From Candidatus Saccharimonadota bacterium (lineage in GTDB: Bacteria > Patescibacteriota > Saccharimonadia > Saccharimonadales > Saccharimonadaceae), in contig JAGQND010000032.1 of assembly GCA_020428265.1 (NCBI GenBank), positions 1-7,742 of the forward strand: a stretch of 7,742 nt of DNA, given 5' to 3'. Position numbers and translations under genes: made by a program. The notes beneath the pieces were generated by a model. That model was not told the origin of the DNA. It searched no databases and saw only the letters and a list, made by a program, of their open reading frames with translations. How positions within the stretch are numbered: position 1 is the stretch's first letter; the number at the start of each line of letters is the position of its first letter. Of the stretch, positions 5,897 to 7,742 are shown piece after piece.

Positions 5897-5925
5897 TTGA
5901 CATTTTATACTGTTTGTGCTATAAT
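5897..5925 (+). promoter_or_regulatory. Consensus promoter of the lipoprotein gene
   Basis: A perfect TTGACA (5897-5902) and perfect TATAAT (5920-5925) are 17 bases apart, with TTTTATAC after the -35 and the extended -10 GTGC. Expected start near 5932. It begins nine bases after the preceding terminator stem. Confidence 0.88.
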
Positions 5926-5963
5926 GTAATTATACGCATTGACCATCAACGAAAGGAACATCA

Positions 5964-6878
5964 ATGTCGCTCTTTAAGGGAAAGAAGCAAGCCATCGCAG
6001 GTGCCATGGCGGCTCTTGCGGCGGCGGGCATGCTGAGTGCATGTACGGGCAATGGGGTCGACGGCAAGTCGCCGGCACCAGGGCAGTCTGTCGCTCAGTC
6101 GACCGCTTCGCAGTCGCAGCCTACGTCTACCCCTGCGTCCGATCCGCGTACCGCGGATGGGTTCATTCGGGACTTCGACGTGCTGATTGACAGCGCAGCG
6201 ACGGCCGACGAGTTGGAGAAGGCTGCTGCTAACTCCTACTGTGACGTCGAGCGCAAGTTCGGCGAAAACAGTCCGGAGCTGCAGCAGGTGGTGAAAGCCA
6301 CTGCCGAGCATTACGGCCAGTCGTACATGTATCACGCGCAGACCCTCGAGGGCCTAACGCTGAACAATGACTCTGGCTTGTTGAAGGCTCTCGGCACGTT
6401 CGCGCTGGCTATGTTGCCTCCGTCGAGCGACCCTGGCACGGAAGCCTACTACCAGAAGTCGCGAGACGAATGGGCGGGGCTGTCGTTCTGCAAGGTTGCG
6501 GCCGAGCAGGTGCCGTCGGCCATTCACCCCCAGCAGGCGCCAAAGCCGGCTGAGAGTGCTCCGATTGCTGACACGGTGGAGGCCTACACGGCCGAAATCA
6601 CTCAGCGACTGGCTGCAGCGCAAGATGACCGGGAGCTCTTCAAGAGCTACTACCGGCCGTACTGCGAGTTCGTGGATCGTCACGGCAAGTTGAGCGCTGA
6701 CTCCAGTCAGCTGGAGATGAATCTGCGCTGGCCGCTGGATAGCAATATCAAGCGGCTGCAGAACGAAGGCAAGTACGATCAAGCTCGTGCTGCCAACGAT
6801 GCCGCTATGATGCTGGATAATCAGTCCAGTGCAGGCATGTCCGTGTGTCAGGCCGCTCAGGCGGTCTTCGGCTTCTAA
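5964..6878 (+). CDS. Surface lipoprotein with a duplicated four-cysteine domain, unknown function
   Basis: A 304-residue protein exported and lipid-anchored: basic start MSLFKGKKQ, hydrophobic Ala-rich segment (10-23), and lipobox LSAC (24-27) with Cys27 as the acylated residue. A Ser/Thr/Pro/Gln-rich linker (28-62) leads to two related helical domains, roughly 64-180 and 200-304. Each begins with a helix ending in a Tyr-Cys (YCDVERKFGENSPELQ at 92-107; YCEFVDRHGKLSADSSQLE at 233-251) and ends with Ser-x-Cys (SFCKVAAE at 174-181; SVCQAAQA at 293-300). The cysteines Cys93/Cys176 and Cys234/Cys295 probably pair within each copy. AAAGGA precedes the ATG. Codon use is GC-ending, without CTAG, as in the gene before it. 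Single-gene unit with own promoter and terminator. A surface-exposed binding role is plausible but unproven. Confidence 0.85.
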   Translation: MSLFKGKKQAIAGAMAALAAAGMLSACTGNGVDGKSPAPGQSVAQSTASQSQPTSTPASDPRTADGFIRDFDVLIDSAATADELEKAAANSYCDVERKFGENSPELQQVVKATAEHYGQSYMYHAQTLEGLTLNNDSGLLKALGTFALAMLPPSSDPGTEAYYQKSRDEWAGLSFCKVAAEQVPSAIHPQQAPKPAESAPIADTVEAYTAEITQRLAAAQDDRELFKSYYRPYCEFVDRHGKLSADSSQLEMNLRWPLDSNIKRLQNEGKYDQARAANDAAMMLDNQSSAGMSVCQAAQAVFGF

Positions 6879-6892
6879 TCCCACCCACCCCA

Positions 6893-6933
6893 AGGGGCGG
6901 TGCAATACTAGCAATAGTATCTGCACCGCCCCT
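6893..6933 (+). terminator. Long hairpin terminator of the lipoprotein gene
   Basis: AGGGGCGGTGCA (6893-6904) pairs perfectly with TGCACCGCCCCT (6922-6933), and inside it ATACTA pairs with TAGTAT around the tetraloop GCAA, leaving one bulged C at 6921. A T-rich tail (TTTAATTTTTAT) follows after three bases. It lies 15 bases after the stop codon and between convergent genes. On the minus strand it lacks a T-tract, so it probably serves the plus-strand gene only. Confidence 0.8.
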
Positions 6934-6964
6934 GATTTAATTTTTATATTACTGAGTATATTTT

Positions 6965-7423
6965 TTACTTCTTGCGCCTACCCATAACAACCCAGCCGAC
7001 TCCAGCTAGCACCACCACACCTAATGCACCTGCAGCCAGCCACTCCCAACCACCAAGTTTATTTACTTCTTGGCTTTCACTTACATCTTCGGTATTATTT
7101 GACGTGTTATCAGATACTTTATTACTACTATTTACTGTAGTGTTTGGTGATGTAGGGTTATTATCATTTTCGCTTGAAGGTGTAGCTGTCGACTGCTGTT
7201 GGCTGCGGGATTTCTTTTCCTCTATTTTACGTTCTATTTCCTCTGGCGGAGTTTTAGAAGTCGGACCCTCATTCTCGCCAGGCTTAAAAGCTGCATGCGC
7301 AATATCAGTCGTAGGAGTAATAGCTACACTAGATACAACAATACTTAGGATTAGTAATCCAACCAACGAAGATATAACTCGTATTGTTACCATGTGTTTT
7401 ATTGTATCAATAAACTTAACCAC
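6965..7423 (-). CDS. Secreted stalk protein with C-terminal membrane anchor
   Basis: A 152-residue envelope protein. The N-terminus has a long signal segment (hydrophobic 14-36) ending in a probable signal-peptidase site AHA-AF (42-46). Next comes a charged, helix-prone stretch PPEEIERKIEEKKSRSQQQ (59-77), then a low-complexity Ser/Thr/Asn/Pro stalk (78-118), then a C-terminal hydrophobic helix LGGWEWLAAGALG to GWVVM (123-147) and a basic end GRRKK. This is the layout of a surface-anchored protein, but no LPXTG-type sortase motif is present. The start is a GTG with GGAGG ten bases upstream inside the end of the protease gene; an ATG at 7393 is an alternative start. The gap to the protease stop is three bases, so the two are translationally coupled. 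Composition is AT-rich. Confidence 0.72.
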   Translation of the reverse strand: MVKFIDTIKHMVTIRVISSLVGLLILSIVVSSVAITPTTDIAHAAFKPGENEGPTSKTPPEEIERKIEEKKSRSQQQSTATPSSENDNNPTSPNTTVNSSNKVSDNTSNNTEDVSESQEVNKLGGWEWLAAGALGVVVLAGVGWVVMGRRKK

Positions 7424-7426
7424 AAT

Positions 7427-7742
7427 CTACAGTCCTCCATACGCAGAATCGTCATCATTGAGAAAATCGTTCATCCCAAGCAATACGGCGCTCTTGTCGT
7501 CATGGTCTCCGGCACCATGCGTGCCGTCGGAGTATGAATATTGGTTAGTAAATTGATAAGTATAGTTCATAGCGCTGTGGTAGTTGTTATTTACGTTGAA
7601 CTCATCGTCTACGCCGCTGAATAAACACGATGGATCTTGACCTGTATATGAAGAGTTAGTTAAACACAGGTTGTGCCCTAATTCATGCATTATAGTTCCA
7701 GCTATAGCATCATCGAAATCACTGTAGCCAAAGCCCGAGGGG
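7427..7742 (-). CDS. Metzincin-like secreted zinc metalloprotease, C-terminal part
   Basis: The frame is open to the window edge, so only the last 104 residues are visible and the N-terminus is missing. The active-site helix reads AGTIMHELGHNLCLTNSS, giving the HExxH zinc motif, and about 36 residues later comes YHSAMNYTYQF, a good Met-turn (SxMNY), which together indicate a metzincin-like peptidase. In the usual HExxHxxGxxH motif the glycine is here Cys and the third zinc ligand is Asn, so zinc binding may be atypical. A second cysteine (PSCLF) lies in the loop between. The tail is rich in Asp, Asn, Tyr and Ser (FLNDDDSAYGGL). Similar proteins, as I recall, are common in Saccharibacteria and are exported. 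It is followed at once by a membrane-anchored stalk protein. Confidence 0.75.
   Translation of the reverse strand, partial: PSGFGYSDFDDAIAGTIMHELGHNLCLTNSSYTGQDPSCLFSGVDDEFNVNNNYHSAMNYTYQFTNQYSYSDGTHGAGDHDDKSAVLLGMNDFLNDDDSAYGGL

Noticed and set aside
5115..5903. Long open frame on the minus strand opposite the orphan gene (262 codons)
   Set aside because: It is a by-product of the GC-rich codon pattern of the plus-strand gene, it runs through the terminator and the plus-strand ribosome binding site, and it has no promoter or binding site of its own.
6354..6926. Minus-strand open frame opposite the lipoprotein (190 codons)
   Set aside because: Antisense shadow of a GC-rich gene; its start lies inside the terminator hairpin and the sequence shows no domain.
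6972..7556. Plus-strand open frame opposite the stalk and protease genes (194 codons)
   Set aside because: It spans two genes with clear features on the other strand and is low-complexity Ser/Leu/Thr text from their reverse complement.
1..7742. tRNA, rRNA, CRISPR or insertion-sequence elements
   Set aside because: No cloverleaf or rRNA-like stretch, no regularly spaced repeats, and no transposase or terminal inverted repeats were seen; the compositional jumps coincide with single genes, not with a mobile element.

Overview
The window reads as an ordinary chromosomal stretch of a small-genome bacterium, most plausibly a member of the Candidatus Saccharibacteria (TM7)/Patescibacteria. The reasons are indirect: compact genes with short or one-base gaps, moderately AT-rich CTA/TAGC-rich coding sequence, orphan proteins, and a metzincin-type surface protease (HELGH plus SAMNY) of a kind I associate with that group. 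No rRNA, tRNA, CRISPR array or transposase is visible. Both ends cut genes, and no gene-free stretch exceeds 300 bases.

Layout. Positions 1-2605 (minus strand) hold, in transcription order, a two-lobed SIS-domain sugar-phosphate-binding protein, a five-helix membrane protein starting one base after its stop, a hypoxanthine phosphoribosyltransferase with its own apparently leaderless promoter, and the N-terminal part of an AzgA/NCS2-type purine permease. The last two form a purine-salvage pair: base uptake followed by conversion to the nucleotide. Positions 2678-3534 (minus) hold a GC-rich zinc-ribbon orphan with its own promoter and terminator, preceded by a Nudix hydrolase. A divergent control region (3535-3783) separates the Nudix gene from a plus-strand DEAD-box RNA helicase (3784-5007). 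The helicase leader can fold a hairpin over its ribosome binding site.

Positions 5030-6933 (plus) are two isolated single-gene units. One encodes an unrecognised soluble 231-residue protein and the other a 304-residue lipoprotein built from a duplicated domain. Each has a strong TTGACW-17-TATAAT promoter and a strong hairpin terminator. Positions 6965-7742 (minus) hold the C-terminal part of a secreted metzincin-like metalloprotease and, three bases further on, a signal-peptide/stalk/C-terminal-anchor surface protein.

The main unusual signal is a split in composition. Three genes (zinc ribbon, 231-residue orphan, lipoprotein) use GC-ending codons and contain no internal CTAG, whereas the other genes are CTA-rich and CTAG-rich. 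Yet these three sit behind AT-rich promoters that share a stereotyped spacer and extended -10 with the helicase promoter. This suggests foreign or host-derived coding sequence under native expression signals, or a separately selected class of lineage-specific genes. I cannot tell which without comparative data.
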